Shown here piece by piece: positions 62,678 to 64,000 of a DNA stretch of 64,000 nucleotides. Made by a program: the position numbers and the translations under genes. The notes under the pieces were generated by a model, which was given only the letters and a program-made list of their open reading frames with translations, was not told the origin of the DNA and searched no databases. The DNA is taken from NCBI RefSeq assembly GCF_037392515.1, contig NC_090280.1, positions 58,646,004 through 58,710,003 on the forward strand, read 5' to 3'. This DNA is from Haliotis asinina. Taxonomy: Eukaryota > Mollusca > Gastropoda > Lepetellida > Haliotidae. Numbering within the stretch: the stretch's first letter is position 1; each line of letters opens with the position of its first letter.

Positions 62678-63234
62678 TCCATGTCACAAGTTTATTACCC
62701 TTAAGATCTTTGTAATTTAGCTCATCTTTAAACAGCAATATTCAACATTCGGCAGAATGAGACGCAGAATGTTTCGCCATGGTATTTCCTCATAGAGGGA
62801 GATAACTCAGGATGGCTTAGTTTATGATAAAAATGATCAAATTTGAGGTTTTGTTAAACGACAAGTGAAATACAGAGACATTTTATTTATTAGATTCATT
62901 TATTGACAAAAACAAATTATGGCAACAATTTTATTACTCTTTTTATTCCGATAATTGTATACGTCAACTCTAAAATATTGAAGTGCTCAGCCGTTTGGAA
63001 GCCACATACGGTCAAGGTCATTTGAACAACCTGTGTATTGTGTCACATGATAGATTTGACAGCTTGTACAGTTTGTACACCCTGGAAAATCTGCCTACAT
63101 GATTTCATATGCTTGACTAATAAAGGTCATATGTGACCAAAGTAACAAACATAATTAAGATGCAGTTATCATGTATTCATGACATATAATATACATTCCT
63201 AATTGTTAAAAAACAAATAAACAAAGTTAAAGCA

Positions 63235-63360
63235 TAAGAATGAAGATTTCATGGATATAACTTCTTTATTATGGGAACACACCTGATGAAGCAGTAAGCA
63301 TTAACTCCAAAACATGGTGTTCCCATAAAAAGAAGTTATATCCATGAATCTTCATTCTTA
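63235..63360. repeat. Hairpin, about 45-bp arms, 36-nt loop
   Basis: TAAGAATGAAGATTTCATGG ... TATGGGAACAC (63235-63280) pairs with GTGTTCCCATAAAAAGAAGT ... CTTCATTCTTA (63317-63360), two unpaired bases. Confidence 0.92.
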
Positions 63361-63512
63361 TGTATTTCACTTCTAAATGCCCTTTTAAGACTTGAAAGTT
63401 AAAGCGTACAATTGCGAATCGAAAATGCAATATTTTGTACTTGTGTTTACTTCCTTTGAAACAAAGCACCCGGGAGATGTGTTTGTGTTCGATCCAATCA
63501 ACAAATACTGAG

Positions 63513-63630
63513 ATGATGAACTACTGCGTGGCTGGAAACTGTCTTTTGTCCAAGTACAAGGCAGAACTTGAAACTGACAATCTCAGCTTGCACTGGTTTC
63601 CGCCATCTGGGAAAAATCAGTACAGTTTGT
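63513..63630 (+). pseudogene. THAP-type zinc-finger fragment
   Basis: MMNYCVAGNCLLSKYKAELE then TDNLSLHWFPPSGKNQYSLF. The start 'NYCVxxC' and 'LHWFP' spacing are those of the first half of a THAP DNA-binding domain (C2CH). It ends before the second half, so it is the remnant of a transposase or host THAP exon carried in the repeat. Confidence 0.5.
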
Positions 63631-64000
63631 TTGCAACCCACAGACATAATAACATATATCATATGTCACGTGTACAAGTATCGCATGTCTGTGTCTATCA
63701 CATAATGTGACAGAGATAGAACCCAGGTGCACGAGCCATAGATCAATGTATTCTGTTTATGGTGTGTATCCTGACAGGTGTTAAGTCCAAATTGCATGTG
63801 GTCAGTGATTGAAGTTGTGTATTGTATATTGTAATTAGCAGACAGTCAGGCAGACACATAGGTGTCAATAATACAGACACTGAGTTTTCTCTGTGACAGA
63901 GATCAACATCAACATATTTTTTCTGTTTCCCTAGAAATGTATTAAAACATTTTAGTTTTCAAGCTGAGCAATTCCTAGTAATGGAATTAGTATTTCTAAT

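Larger units (their letters stand above)
63110..63960 (+). repeat. Dispersed repeat, family E, copy 2
   Basis: Longer copy of the element at 56200-56700. It additionally holds a hairpin (63235-63360) and a THAP-like open frame (63513-63630). In MAPKAPK5 intron 4. Confidence 0.85.

Overview
This is a eukaryotic nuclear window, most likely from a marine gastropod. The dispersed repeats, above all a SINE tail reading close to 'gcggcgtaaaactaaact' followed by cactcactc, look like those of abalone (Haliotis) genomes; that placement is an inference from pattern memory. Three host genes with clear GT-AG exon structure could be read.

(1) 90-25308, minus strand: a complete 22-exon coding region for a receptor-type guanylate cyclase of the natriuretic-peptide-receptor kind. 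All exon phases agree, and the sum is 3456 nt, or 1151 residues plus stop. The order is signal peptide, ligand-binding ectodomain, one membrane span, kinase-homology domain, coiled coil, cyclase domain and a long Ser/Asp-rich C-terminal tail. Its introns carry a 1.29-kb mariner transposon, a LINE 3' end, SINEs, foldback elements and minisatellites.

(2) 49758-58252, minus strand: a complete 8-exon USP30 (mitochondrial deubiquitinase, 474 residues). (3) 58616 to beyond the right edge, plus strand: the first four coding exons (130 residues) of MAPKAPK5. USP30 and MAPKAPK5 are head to head, with 363 bp between their start codons. That gap holds a perfect 15-bp ETS-like palindrome and is probably a shared promoter.

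Between the cyclase start (25308) and the USP30 stop (49758) lie 24 kb in which I recognise no host gene. The space holds repeats: minisatellite arrays (45-bp and about 125-bp units), a simple-repeat cluster, a 485-bp MITE with about 86-bp inverted ends, SINE copies (several with target-site duplications), a PIF/Harbinger-like fragment, and a pair of 1.36-kb inverted repeats with relics of a CXC-type repeat protein.

The three genes belong to separate processes: cGMP signalling, mitophagy control and stress-kinase signalling. Only USP30 and MAPKAPK5 appear linked, through the promoter. Two results stand out. A SINE tail abuts, and seems to supply, the polypyrimidine tract of the MAPKAPK5 exon 4 acceptor. 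Two SINE families share one 3' tail, which points to a common LINE partner. No tRNA gene, CRISPR array or retrovirus-like element was recognised.
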